Assembly: GCA_951799445.1 (NCBI GenBank)
Contig: OX637287.1
Span: 6,076,001 to 6,140,000, forward strand
DNA: 64,000 nucleotides
DNA from: Pseudisothecium myosuroides
Lineage: Eukaryota; Streptophyta; Bryopsida; Hypnales; Lembophyllaceae
Direction of reading: 5' to 3'
This document shows, piece by piece, positions 22,254 to 34,353 of this stretch. A program made the translations under genes and the position numbers. Positions within the stretch are counted from its first letter, which is position 1, and the number at the start of each line of letters is the position of its first letter. The notes under the pieces are model-generated. The model worked only from the letters and a program-made list of their open reading frames with translations. It was not told the DNA's origin and made no database searches.

Positions 22254-23220
22254 CCATGGCTACTATCCTAAAAACTACCAATACAACTCTACTACCAATA
22301 GAGGTTTGTCATTGAAGAAGGCCATACATCAAGCTCAATATATAGTGCTTTGGGCTTGTTGCCTTTTGGTGGTTTCAATAGTAAGTGTAATTGGAGCATT
22401 TGCAAGTGCTAAATTCATGGGTCTACTTCTAGTTTATAAATATCAAAGAAGTATGATTAAAAACATTTGTGTCAAAGGTATGGCATGTATATTTGTGTTG
22501 TGGAAACTTATAAAAACTATGTATTTAATTGAACATTTAGTAGAAAAGAAATTCATGAGTACTTTGCAGCATTTTTTTATAATAATTGGATTATACTTTT
22601 AAAAATTTAGAATGTATGTACAAATCAAAAACAAAATTAGAATATTTCATAATGCATGACAAGTTGTACATTTTTGGTGGTGTCAAGTAGTTTCTAGAAG
22701 AAAAAAAAATGTTTGTGTTTGGAGAATTGAACATGACATTCTTCACCTTTTTTGAGCAATAGCCTCATCTCTCTCCCAAAAATGAATCTAGTGATTTTTT
22801 TTGCATAACATCATGAAATCAATGTATAAAAATTTGTCAATTGCTTTCTCTCTTCTCCTATGTACTCTATAGTGATTGTTAACCCTTAAAAAACATTTCA
22901 TGTCTCCACTGGTCAAACTTTATTATTTTTATATATTAAAACACACCTTTCAAAATTTGATGTTTTTCTCATGTAGACTTAATATATATTTAAAATTTAA
23001 CTTCATTTTTTCATAATTGAAAACATTAAAATGAAATCAATATGATTTTTAAAATAATTTTTTTGTAATAATTACAAAAATTCTTACAAAAATAGTATGA
23101 ATTTTTGAGCAAAATTATAGATGATAGTGGTCATGATGTAATTGGTATATTTCTTGATCTCACTTTTAGAGAAATTCAATAGAAAAGATCAAAAGTGGTA
23201 TAGTTTTGACGATGCTACCT
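22254..23220. other. AT-rich intergenic DNA with an orphan TTAACCC end
   Basis: No supported gene; the open frame 22306-22602 shows no family. TTAACCCTTAAAAAAC at 22879 looks like another left end of the TTAA-flanked family, but I found no matching right end. Confidence 0.45.
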
Positions 23221-23865
23221 TTAACCCCTAAATGCCCAAGGCCTGTTTTGAGTTTCCTGAAATTTGCTCTAAATTGAACAAAAAGTCAACATTTTGATAA
23301 GTTGTATCAATTTTTTGTGAATTGTAACCTTACAAACTCAAACTAGACATGTTAAAGATCACGTAGGAAAATAAAACACAACAATATCACTTATGAATTG
23401 AAAGATTATAACGTTTGAACATGAGGGTGTTAAAACTAAGAAATTCTTTCAATCCTTTTTTCACATGTCAAATCTAAAAATTTGGTTACCAAAAAAATAC
23501 GAGGTTAAAGGGCCTAACATGCATAACTCCAATCAATTTATGGCTTCTCAAAATCTACTCTACAATTTTTTTAAATGAATTTCTAATGTGATTTTTTCTC
23601 CAAGATCTAGTGTATTTGAGGCTCATTTCCAAGAGCCCTCAACACTACGGAAAGTCAAGATTGCAATGGGTACCCTTGCACAAAATCTTGAGTAGAAAAA
23701 TCATAATCAATCATTTTCAAAATCAGACTTTTGGAGCTAAAGTTAGACTTCAAAAAGAATTTTACAAAAATATAAACTACTAAAAATAGCAACTTGGTTA
23801 GGTTTTATTTAACTTCAAAGTATTGCCAACACCAAAATTTGGTGCCTCGGGCATTTAGGGGTTAA
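23221..23865. mobile_element. TTAA-flanked element with perfect inverted repeats, piggyBac-like, 645 bp
   Basis: The left end TTAACCCCTAAATGCCC (23221-23237) and the right end GGGCATTTAGGGGTTAA (23849-23865) are exact reverse complements. The match continues inward (AAGGC against GAGGC). This is the cleanest member of the TTAA-flanked family here. TTAA borders plus inverted repeats starting CCCC fit a piggyBac-type element. The interior is AT-rich and non-coding. Confidence 0.72.
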
Positions 23866-26567
23866 AGTGTAACAAATATTACAATTTTAACAATTTTAGA
23901 AATAAATATAAGTAAATAAAAATTAGATTATTAGAATTGCATTTTTTTATATAGCTCCACGACATTAAAAATCAAGAACTGCGTGAAATTTAAATTTGAC
24001 CTTAAAACCATGCTTCCGATGCAAGTTTTTCCTTTCATGGTTTAAGTCTTGAAAGAGTAGGAAGATGAAACCTTTAGATTGTTATGAGATTCAAAGTTTT
24101 ACCAAAAGATAGTAAATTTTACTTAAAGTGCCATTCATAAGGATAAATTATTTTGATAGTGATTAAATTTTAAGGTCAAATGTATAGTCTAGATTTTTAA
24201 AATTGTAAAGATCTATTATAAAATGTAGGTTAGAAGAATAATTTTAAAATTAGAAGACTAACTTGAAAATTAATTTTGAACAAATATTGTAAAATATGAT
24301 CCACAGATCATATTCATAGAATTACTAATTCATCAACCAATAATTTTCAATAAAATTTGAAACCAAATAATGAAAAGTCCTTCTAAAATTACTTATATAT
24401 ATATTTAAAATTTGTGATTTTCACTAGAGATTTTTTATTTAACTACAAAATGTTAAGTTCTTATTATAATATTTTTTTATGATTTTTATTCACTTATTTA
24501 TTTAAGTTATTCATAGAAGATCATTTTTTGAATTGTAAAAGTTACTTTCTAAAGTCAAACACTTCTTGAATAGTGATGAAAAGTGCTAAAAATCTAAATC
24601 GTACAAATGTAAGGGAACTTATACATGAATCCATAAATATTTAGATGGATGTAAAAAACATGACTTCTTGTGATTGCAACATGTTTGCATTTATCTTTTT
24701 GTTGATCCGCTATTCAAAATTTGAATGTTTAGTTCTTAAAAGAGTAAGCAAAATATGACTAATAAGTTAAAATTTTGTACAACTATGATTTTCACCAAAG
24801 ACATTCCAACTTTAGTGGTTATAACTTAATGTTTTATGTAATTCTCAATTTTGTATTTACAGATCACGTAGGTGACCAAAAGACACTACCTTACTTTGAT
24901 ATAAAAAGAGATTTATTATTAAATTTTATTTTACAATCTAACCATAAAAAATTAGAATATTTTTGTTTTGGAATACAAATATTCCAAATTAATCTACTAT
25001 TGTCATAGTTCTCTACATAGAAGAGACTTAAAATATCAAGAGCTCTTTGTCACATGATACAATAAAACCAATCTTTTAAAGTTTGGATACCAATATACAA
25101 ATCCATTCTAATCAACATACCCTACATCTTTGCATGAAATTGTAAAAAAAATAGAATAAGTCATGTTTTCTCAATGCATCTAAATTTTGCATAATATCCT
25201 TGTAGCATTTATTATTTAGAAGTTAACTTCTAAATGTCCTTAGTCATTTCTTAATCTAAAGATATGAAAGATGCAATGATGATGGAATACAAATTGGAAG
25301 AATGATTTGGATTTATATACAACAAAATTTGAAAATTTTGATTTTCAAATGACATTTTTGTAGTTAGATCTATTATTGCTATGACCTATACTTCCTTTGT
25401 CCCACAATACTGGTCCTTTTTTTATTTTTTCACTTGTCCCAAATTATTTGTTCCCTTTACTTCAGAATTTATTCTAGGGTTGAAGATGATTTTTTTGTTC
25501 TTGACTGTAACTAATGAATTGAAGCACAAAAAGTCTAGTTTATTATCCACTTTATAAATAAAAAAATTCTGAAAAATTAAAAATTTTATAGCAATTTGAA
25601 GCTAACTAAGTCAAAGACCAAAAGACATAGAACTTTTCATTGAATCTATTGAACTCAAGGTCAATCTTGTACAAATCCAAATCCACTTAAAGGACAAGGA
25701 AGAAGCACAAGAAGTCTTCCTTCTCTATAAAGTCTATCCTTAATAACATGTGGCACTTTGTATCTATTGCAACCTACTTTGTGATCTTTCCTTATTTACA
25801 ATTACAACAACAGCCACATCCACTTATTTTGCACTTGAAAAGACATATTTCACATTCACTATTGAGTCATTTGATTGTAGCATGCATTTAAAAATCATTA
25901 CCAAATCCTTCATATTTTCATCATTACAAAGAAGGTTTCGTATCATAGGAAAGAGGGAATATTTCCAAGTAAAGTTTGGAACTATGACATCAAAAATCCT
26001 TCAAATTTTGATTGCATAAACAATTTTGGATTAAAGGAGTGAACTAAAAAAAACTAATTTAAATTGATAGAAATCTTGGATATTTTGATAGCATTATAAT
26101 TTGTCCATGTCAAAATTAAAAAAAGTCAATTGCAAAACCATATTTTCTTCATTACAATTATGTTTGGAGGCATAATATTCACAAGATGTCCACAAGAGGA
26201 ACAACTCATCGGTGGTTTCAAACGTAACCTCTAAAGCCTTCCATTGACCATAATGGATTTTTGTATTTTCGAAAAGGCTCTACAGTAGTGACTTCAGAAT
26301 TTTGATTTTCTTTTGGATGTTTGTAGTGTAACTCCTAACCATCATCATCATTTCAAGATTTGTTTTGTGTCACAAAGAATTCAGTCAGAGAATGTAAGTA
26401 TGTAACCTCAACTATGGCATTAAAGGCCCATCTTCCAGATCAACAAGAGATCATTAGAGTGAATAACTTATATAGAAAAATTGAGCCCTGGAGTCCAGAC
26501 TGTGCATATCAGCAAAAGAATTATCGGCCTAAAGCAACTTGCAGAATTGATGAGTGTTCAGAATAGC
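23866..26567. other. AT-rich repeat DNA with MITE-like pieces
   Basis: There is no supported gene. At about 25391 the sequence TACTTCCTTTGTCCCACAAT resembles a Stowaway-like end. A loosely matching inverted partner (CAATTTTGGATTAAAGGAGT) lies at about 26020-26040 and would enclose about 640 bp, but the match is weak. The open frames at 24775-25008 and 25750-26019 show no known domain. Confidence 0.4.
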
Positions 26568-29226
26568 TTACGTTTCAGAGGTGGCATTGTCATGGAAAGT
26601 AAATGACATGTTACGGTATTTTCGGAAAACTGAATCAAGACCTAGGTACATGTCAAACACAGCTCTACATAAAATGGGTGAATCTATCACTGCCTGCACC
26701 CTGCACACAGATACAAATCATGTCAGACTACAACATGATATGACCCATGCATTTCGATTAGAAAGCAAGAAAAACAAAATATCGACATGTTCTCATTGAC
26801 GGACTGAGCAAGTTGCCTTTTGCTAAGAAATAAGCATTTGTATTTCCTCCCTAAGGACAAGTTAATTCATGATAGCTACCAAGTCAGAGCAGAGGAAATT
26901 AAAACCAACCGATTATCAATGTAGACGACAAGCTTGTTGTCTGGCGTCCATAGCTGTTCAAAATCCACATCAAACATCAGAGATTCCAAATATTTTTCAG
27001 TGAATTTATTTGCACATCAAAAATCCTCTCCTCTAACAAGAAATATAGCAAATAAGAACTCATGCATATGACACATCTCAAATGCGTGCTTCAACATACC
27101 CAAATCTGACTACGGCAATCAGAAAGATATTGCATTTGTGCTAAAGGGGAGTTTACAAACCAGAGCAACTTCCGAACCCTTCTTCAATATCTTCTGCCGA
27201 TTGAAACAACTTGTGAAGTCTCGCAACTGATTTCAGAATACTAGTTTAATAAATGATCATAATCACATCCTGCTGAGGTCCCATATGAATTCAGAGGGAA
27301 AAGCGCAAAAGAATTCTAAGTCACAAGGCCCATCTGAAAGTCTGCCAAATTTCATGAACTAGGGCATCAACTGGCTAGTGCGCTCAATACTATTCGGTCA
27401 CTTACTGCATCTTTGCCAGGTCCTCTTTTTGACCCAGCCTGTGCTTTACGAATTCTTGGTAACAATGACTTGTCAAAGCCCTGATCACAGTCCACGACCC
27501 AAGTAAGGCATCCCACCGCATGTTTTTAGCCGAACCAAGTTACTAAGAATCGAGGTTAATTTTCAGGAATAATCAATCATGCATTCACTTCTCTAGATTT
27601 TGACGCATCGTTCCTGTAGATTATTTATAGAGGCCTTAAGCTTATGATGGTTTAAAACTACACCTTGGCAATATGATGGCCTGCAACATCCTTGTCCATT
27701 ACAAGGACAAGACTGCGCCGCATCGCCCTAGTGAGCACTGCCGTTTCGTTGACCTGTTCACAGACCTTTCATGAGTTTCTGAAGAGTTCGAATACAATTC
27801 AAAGAGTCTTTTGAACACATACCATAGTAACTAAACCAACCATCAAACCAAGCGCATATCTTTTTCGCACGGACTAACATACATGTTGTAATAAAATAGC
27901 AAAAGGGGGCAGACTTTGTGCAGTAAACGCATGCCCTAAACCAACACTTTGACGACAGAGAAGATCCTCTTTGCCTCCATGACAGAAAAGGGAAACGCAA
28001 GAGCTCAGCTTTGATACTAACAAGCCTGTTACTATTAAGTAAGAAGAACAGGGATCCTAATAACTGGTAATGATCTCTTGCAGCAATGATTTAGACAACA
28101 CCAAATTCATGTATAACCAAAGAGTGAATTTGGTTACTCACAGGTTGTTTGTCTTCCGTATATAGTCCAACTGCGTAAGCCCTGGCCATTGCCAACTTGC
28201 ACTGTTGCCCAGCCATCCCAGAAGATAATTAGTATAATTCCTTGTCCATCTTACCATCCGCCTGGTAAGTTGAGGGAGATAATACTGGACTAGAATGTAG
28301 AGAGAATAGCACTAGCACACATCTGCAAAACTAAGGAAATGTTTTTCAGTTCACCAGCTCTGAGAGCTTCGTTTTCATCCCTGTAACTGAACGGTTCATT
28401 GAGGTTATTTAAAATATGTACTTTCTGCACCAGTTTCTACACATGGTCACGCCTTAGCAATCAATTAAGACTCATGTAGTACTTGATCAAAAGATCTATT
28501 CCAGACAACAGCTAGATTACGATTGCAATTCGCTCAGTCACATACTGATATAATTACTCAAATACGCATACAACTGCTTGGAATGTTCTGCCGAGGCGGA
28601 AGTGAGAGGTGGAACCTGGCCCAACATGCAACGAACTGCAGTTGCATGCAAATGATAATCATTGTTGTCGATCTGCTTCTGCTCCTCAAACCCGATGCCA
28701 GTAAAAGGCTCCATCACAACCTTGCCTGCTATCCCAAATACCATGTCGTCAAATCAAAACTGCATTGAACCTCTTCAATCAACCATGCTGTTCACCATTA
28801 CATCCAAGTCCAGGGCAATCTACGGGTCAGGGCAGTCACATATTGAGCAATCACGCCTTTTCACAAGCCTCGGTCTTGCGTTCCCAATCCCAAATAGAGA
28901 ACCAGAGCCTTCATTTCGAGAATCCCCAGAAATTAGATCACAGAGCACTCGCATTCTAGATCATCGTCCTAAACCCTAAACCTCACGCCCGTATGGATAA
29001 ATCTTGTGAGAATTGAATCCCACATAGGAACATCCTTCCTTGCAAAACCAGAGTCTCAAATTCCAGCTTTGCGATTTCAGTCCAAAAACGGTAACCCAAT
29101 TGGCAGAGACGAGTACTGGATCGAAGTTTTCATACCGGCGGGGGTATTGGCCTGTGAGACAAGAGCATCGTGCGGAGTGGAGAGGAGAGGGATCAGGGCC
29201 AGACCCATTCGCCGAGCTCCCGCCAT
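26568..29226 (-). CDS. Chalcone-isomerase-fold protein (CHI-like / fatty-acid-binding type)
   Basis: This is an eight-exon gene with no long open frame. Exons on the minus strand: 29226-29136, 28725-28616, 28201-28142, 27753-27664, 27480-27406, 27226-27161, 26953-26910, 26700-26568. Phases agree and give 222 codons with ATG start and TAA stop. Family-typical blocks are ARAYAVGLYTE (73-83), RRSLVLVMDKDVAGHHIAKG (99-118), FDKSLLPRI (119-127), LRDFTSCF...LKKGSEVALLW (143-166), and SPILCRAVFDMYLG near the end. Their order matches the CHI-like fatty-acid-binding proteins of plant plastids. Arg in ATAVR and Tyr in YAVGLY sit where those proteins hold fatty-acid carboxylate, which is inference. A weak N-terminal transit peptide is possible. 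Exon 2 has two adjacent acceptors (TAGCAG), and its donor GTTCCA is poor, so that exon is the least certain. Confidence 0.8.
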
Positions 29227-31012
29227 AGCCAAGCTCGAGCGCAAGCTTCGCACCACTCAGCCTCGGTGTAAGTTATGCAGTGTTGAACTCTCAGGATGCA
29301 GGGCACGCAAGTCCACACCACCGACAGGTGAAATCCACAGATGGCAGGAGCAAAAACGCCATCGCCAATCTCATCACGGAGACACGGCGAAGGCTAAGTT
29401 AGTGCAACCAGGGCGGCTGGTGGGCATCCAACATTGCCCCGGCCTGGTATATGATGATGCTTTCCCTCGTCTCTACCAGGGTCTGCAGGAGGTCCATCAA
29501 GCGCCCATTTAAGAGCTGAAAATTAATTTGGGGAGGTTAAACTTCTTGAAATATTTTTCAGTAAAACTTCCTTGAAAGACAAATGAAAATTGACATCTGT
29601 GGATTGGCCTCAAGTTGTTTCATGTTTTTTGGAGCTTCATGGAATTAGTTATGAATTTTTGCACACCTTCTCAAGAGCTTTGTGTATTGTAACACTATGG
29701 AATTGCATGTTTCGTTAACTGCCTTTCATTTCTTTTGCAAGTAGTTCATTCTTGCCAAAGTACACGACCCAGACAAACCTTCACTCAAAGTAGTTCTCTT
29801 TTGATTATATAGAACAAATTTGCTTACTCAGGATAACTAATTATGATTGAAATAGACAACCACAATATAGGTTGAATTCATGAAATGAGACTAGGACATA
29901 ATATGGACGCAATCATGCCTCGGCAACTGGGTAGTTGTCAGCGAGGCTGTCACTCCAACGAAGTTGTGTGATGCTATTGCACAAAGTCATTGAGGTTGCT
30001 AAATGAAAAAAAATTCTATCTGATCATGAGTTAACTTACAATTTGCCGTTGTTTGATAAAAAATCATCGATAATGATTCGTGTGCAATTTTGGCACTTAT
30101 TAATTAAATAACTAATTAAGAGTCATTTCCAATAAAGCTTGTCAAGAAAGTTTAGAATCCAAAAAAAGAACTCATTTGTTAGGAGATTCAAGAGAAGCTC
30201 TTTCAATTCTCATGGAACGGTAGAAAAGGCAACATGTAGAAATTTTCAGGTGTCAATTTTCTCATTAGAGTTGCAAGAGCACATTTTGGCATCTTAAGAA
30301 GCCATTGCCTTTTCTAGGACCATGTTGTAATTGCAACAAAAACTAGTTCAAAACCATTCATTTGCTTCATTCTGTTGGCATCTTCATTTGAATCAACCAC
30401 ATTGGAAATAACTAATAAGTAACCTTTGCTTACAGCGTTGTCTTGACGTCTCAACCACCTTCCTACTTGAAGAACCAATGTATTAGATTTATGCTTATAT
30501 AAACTTGTGCTAAAGAATTATCTTGTTGAAAATTCTAGCTACCTGGTAGAAAGAACGCCTAGTTAGAAGGTAGACCAACTCCTATACATGATGTAAAGAC
30601 TGCAATCCAGAGATAAAACTTAGTTACTCTAGATAAGTATGTTCAAAAAAGAAGATTATGCTACATGAGACATTTGCCTAGGTGACCACAAATTATCATA
30701 AAGACTTTTGTATCTAAAATTAATAACTTTAATTGAGATTGTAGATATCCTAGTTACTTCAACAAGTACTTCAACCAATTCATTTCAAAAATTACTTCTA
30801 GTGAGTTCTTCACTCAGTCTTCCAAAATCAGATACAATTGCAATAAGCTGAGTCATCCCACTGACAAAAATGAAACCTAATGTAACTAAGTTTCAAACCA
30901 AGTCCCTAGAGTCTATAAGATTAGCTCATTCTCTCTTGAACAAAGACAACCACTCAATAATTTCAAACAAATAATTTGTGGGTCAGGGAGCATGCACTTT
31001 ACCCCTTATCTA
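29227..31012. other. Upstream region of the CHI-like gene and intergenic DNA
   Basis: 29227-29520 has genic composition and is probably the promoter/5' UTR of the minus-strand CHI-like gene. The overlapping plus-strand open frame 29006-29512 runs antisense to its first exon and looks like no family. 29520-31012 is ordinary AT-rich DNA with nothing I recognise. Confidence 0.45.
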
Positions 31013-32688
31013 CATAGTTATCAAATTGAATGGACCGTCCATCCTATTTGTCCAATTTGCCTACTTGTTTGGGACGTTTGGTAACCATGACCCACCCGAT
31101 GTGACTACTTTAAGGTAGTCACATTATCAGTCCGCTCCATCCAATATGTCCACCCATCTGGGACTTTTGGTGATCCTAACTTGTCCAATGTGACAACAAT
31201 GCCTATTTTGTAGGTTAGTTTTTGGATTCGAGTTATAAGAATTTTTGATAAATGAACTTTTATACCTAGAAGACTCGGAGACTACCTCAGGACAAGACTA
31301 ATCAAAGTTTACATTTAACCCCCATTATTTTTCAAACTAGACTTTTTTGCGTTCCATTAACATTTTCAAGATGCTTTGTACTTGTTGAGGAGTTGCACCT
31401 CATCTCCTTTAGGAAGCTCTTTGATTCAATAACAACATCAAAGTGGTCCATGGAGGGTTAACAAAGACCACTGGAATTATATTGATCCTATACTATATTG
31501 AAGATAGTGGAGGAAGTGAATCATTTTGATATCACTCTTGTAGCCCAAGAAGGCTTTGTGAGAGCTCATTAATCCCTGAGCGCCCGAGCACCCCACATGT
31601 CGCCCCTCAAAATTTTATTTTAGCAGAAACGGGCTTGGATCTTGCTTGTACTGATCTAGAATTGGTACATTGAGTGAAGACAATACAAGGATCATTATGC
31701 GAAGTGGGGCCGTAGGGTTGCGGGTCTGTACGTGGAAGTGGGACGAGCAATTTTTGACCAACTACTATAGAAAACAACAAATGCTTCGTTCAAAGCCCCT
31801 CTTGCTACCGGTTTGCTATGAACATTCCCTGCTACACTTGCGAAATTCATGCAAAGTGGGAGCGATCATTTGTGATTAGAAAAGTTTGAAAATTTGCAAG
31901 GCGCGAGGTACCTTAGTGGCCTACACCCTTTCCAAATTTCATGGCCAGAGAGCACTTCCTCTAGTGCTGACACATTCCCAAAGTGGATACAGCCTCAAAA
32001 AAACCACTCCGCAATAATTGTCAAACCTAATTTGACCACTATAATTTGCTAAAATAGACGGCGGAAAGTTCCAAAATTTTGCCCACACCTGGGAACTCAA
32101 GCTAGCAAGCAATTTTAGCGGTGAAGTGGGCTGGATCTTATTTTTCCACTTTCTGTGCTCATTTCTTTGTATCAGGGTCCACGGCACCTAAAATTCTTGA
32201 AATTTGCAGTGGGCGCTCAGGGGTTAAAGTGTGTTGACCAGTGTTCCCCTTGTATTTGGCACCATGCTTCAATACAATATGAAGGAGCACTTTACATCCA
32301 TTATGGACATTCCTGACATGACCATTGATGGTTTGTAGTTATTCTTGCTTGTGCTCTACACCACCACCAAATATGACGTAATGGAAGTTAGCATAGAATC
32401 TTTAATTCCGTGTTGTAGAACAATCATTGTTGTCACACTGGGCGAGTTTGGATCACTAGACGTCCCGGACGGGTGAACATATGGATTATAGTGAACTTCC
32501 GCAGCTTGTTTCTTCTTTATACAATGTCCGTTTCCAATAAATAAAAATTGAAAAAGTTGGACAGAGTGGACGGACAATGTGACTACTTTAAAGTAGTTAC
32601 ATAGGGTGAATCACGGTCACCAGACGTCTTGGATAAGTGGATAAATCGGACAGTTAGGACGAGTAGTCTGTCCAATTTGATAACTATG
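31013..32688. mobile_element. 1.7-kb element with perfect 16-bp inverted ends, carrying a nested element
   Basis: CATAGTTATCAAATTG at 31013-31028 is the exact reverse complement of 32673-32688. Just inside each end lies a palindromic motif GTGACTACTTTAARGTAGTCAC (about 31100 and 32578, the second with one change) and runs of TGGACGGACA/TGTCCA type. The ends therefore belong to one DNA transposon of unidentified superfamily. A separate TTAA-flanked element (31569-32227) is inserted in the middle. No transposase is recognisable. Confidence 0.6.
31569..32227. mobile_element. TTAA-flanked element, piggyBac-like, 659 bp, nested
   Basis: The left end TTAATCCCTGAGCGCCC (31569-31585) and the right end GGGCGCTCAGGGGTTAA (32211-32227) are reverse complements with one mismatch. 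Both borders carry TTAA. Next to the inverted repeat, its left end (GAGCACC) resembles the inner sequence of the 23221 element (GAGGCACC), so the two are related. The open frames inside (31670-31879 plus, 31939-32187 minus) are short and unrecognised. Confidence 0.7.
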
Positions 32689-33418
32689 AGAACAATTGAA
32701 CTGTTGATAAGAGTCAAGAATAGCTAAGTACAATATATGCTCTTACACAAGATTAATCTCCTAGCTGCAATCCAACATATGAGAGTAGAAAATACAAATG
32801 CGTTTCAAACAAATTGTAAACAAAAACTATCAAACAATTGAACATTGAACAACTTAATTGCTCCAAATCAGCCAAAATGTTGAGCAAACTAGAGGTCCTT
32901 CATTGCTACAGATTGAATCAAATTCAAAGCACTTATGCAGTTATATATACTTTCACTACTAGAAGTTGTTGTGATCAGCCTTGTAGCTCCCTTCTCCAAC
33001 GTACAACCTCACCAATTCCTCTTCTCTTCGTCTCTTGTATACTTATGAGCAAAGCCATCCCCCCTTGGCTCATTCTTTTGCCTTCACATTCAATATGTAT
33101 CAGGCAATCGAATCTCAAACTGAATAGAATAACTACAAAATGTTTTTTTATTATTCCTGCAAAGCACCAACAATAAGCTCATCTAGTTGTTTCTTCACAA
33201 AAAGGTTATTGATCTAATGAATCCATGACACCAAAATTTGGACCCCTACAAAACCTCCAAAAATATACCCAGGCGTTGAAAAAATCAAAATTTCCTACCA
33301 CAACGATCACAAAAATTCTCACAATGTTCAAATTGTAGAAAAAAAAACGATTTTGGATCACATCAAAAGCTAGTAGAACAAGCTACTCTATGTAATAGAA
33401 GTTGAAATATAGTGGTTA
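32689..33418. other. Intergenic DNA
   Basis: No gene supported. The 112-codon open frame at 32838-33176 shows no domain or splice context I recognise. Confidence 0.45.
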
Positions 33419-33528
33419 CTAAAAGCATCCATCTTTTGGAATGTACAGTACACTATTTGTACATTGCTAGTGCAATGAGAAATCAAAATGTAGAAATAGT
33501 GTACATCTCAAAAGGTGGATGCTTTTAG
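33419..33528. mobile_element. Small hairpin MITE-like element
   Basis: The left arm AAAAGCATCCATCTTTTGGA with following ATGTAC..ACACTATT is mirrored by the right arm AATAGTGTACATCTCAAAAG followed by GTGGATGCTTTT. Arms are about 33 bp, with a 5-bp insertion in the left arm. No coding sequence. Either a decayed MITE or a small hairpin precursor. Confidence 0.55.
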
Positions 33529-34353
33529 AGCTTGAATACGTCAAAGACTTCCTACTTTACTACTAAGCTTACAATATAGAGCTTAGCATCAATTATGGAT
33601 TTGCAACTTCACTAGCATGGTGCCTTCAAGACTTGCTTTCTATTAAGGTATGGGCTCCTATGATCATCACGGTTGGTTTTACAATACAAAAGATGGTTTG
33701 TCTTGTGATCCACAATTAAGAAGATCATGTCAATGTAAAATGTCAATCTAAGACCACAATCAAATCTCTTATGTTAACTTCTAAAGTTCCAAGGCCTTAT
33801 TTTCATTAAAAAAACACACACTCAAAACTGCCATTTCTATTACAAAGAGCAAAAAGAATTAATTTTTTTTCCATATCTAACCGCAGGATCTTGCACTAGA
33901 ATAGAATAAGAATGATCAGTCAACAATTTTAACCATAAGCTCAAGGGGACTTTGGAACTTTAGGGTTCAAACATTCTAATACTAAAATATTGAGGACTAT
34001 TCTAGATTCGTGCTTTATAATGAATACACCTAGTACATTTTGACAGAAGTCATGCGGTCATACCAAGGCTACTACACCAAAATTATAAAGCTAAGCGCTT
34101 TTAGACCAGAACAGTACTAGGATGGAAGACCTCCTAGGAAGTCCTAGTATGGCATTCATTTTATATTTAAGAAAAATTAAATAACCTAAAAAAAATTCAC
34201 GTGGGATCCATAATTAACATATTCCTATTTCATGTCAACCTTCAAAAGGTTGGAGTAAGTTATCTCTTCCTCAGTTTTAATTGAATTGAGTCGATAGTTG
34301 GTTTTACATCAAAGCACTTTACATTTGGACCAAAAGGTGACACTAAAACCTAG
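33529..34353. other. Intergenic repeat-derived DNA
   Basis: No gene. At 33790-33930 it contains a partial copy of the family seen at 4771 (AAAACTGCCATTT, CCGCAGGATCTTGCACTAGA). Confidence 0.45.

Noticed and set aside
22879..22900. Further TTAA-flanked element starting TTAACCCTTAAAA
   Set aside because: No matching inverted right end was found before the next element at 23221.
29006..29512. 168-codon plus-strand open frame
   Set aside because: Antisense to the first exon and promoter of the CHI-like gene; no recognisable domain.
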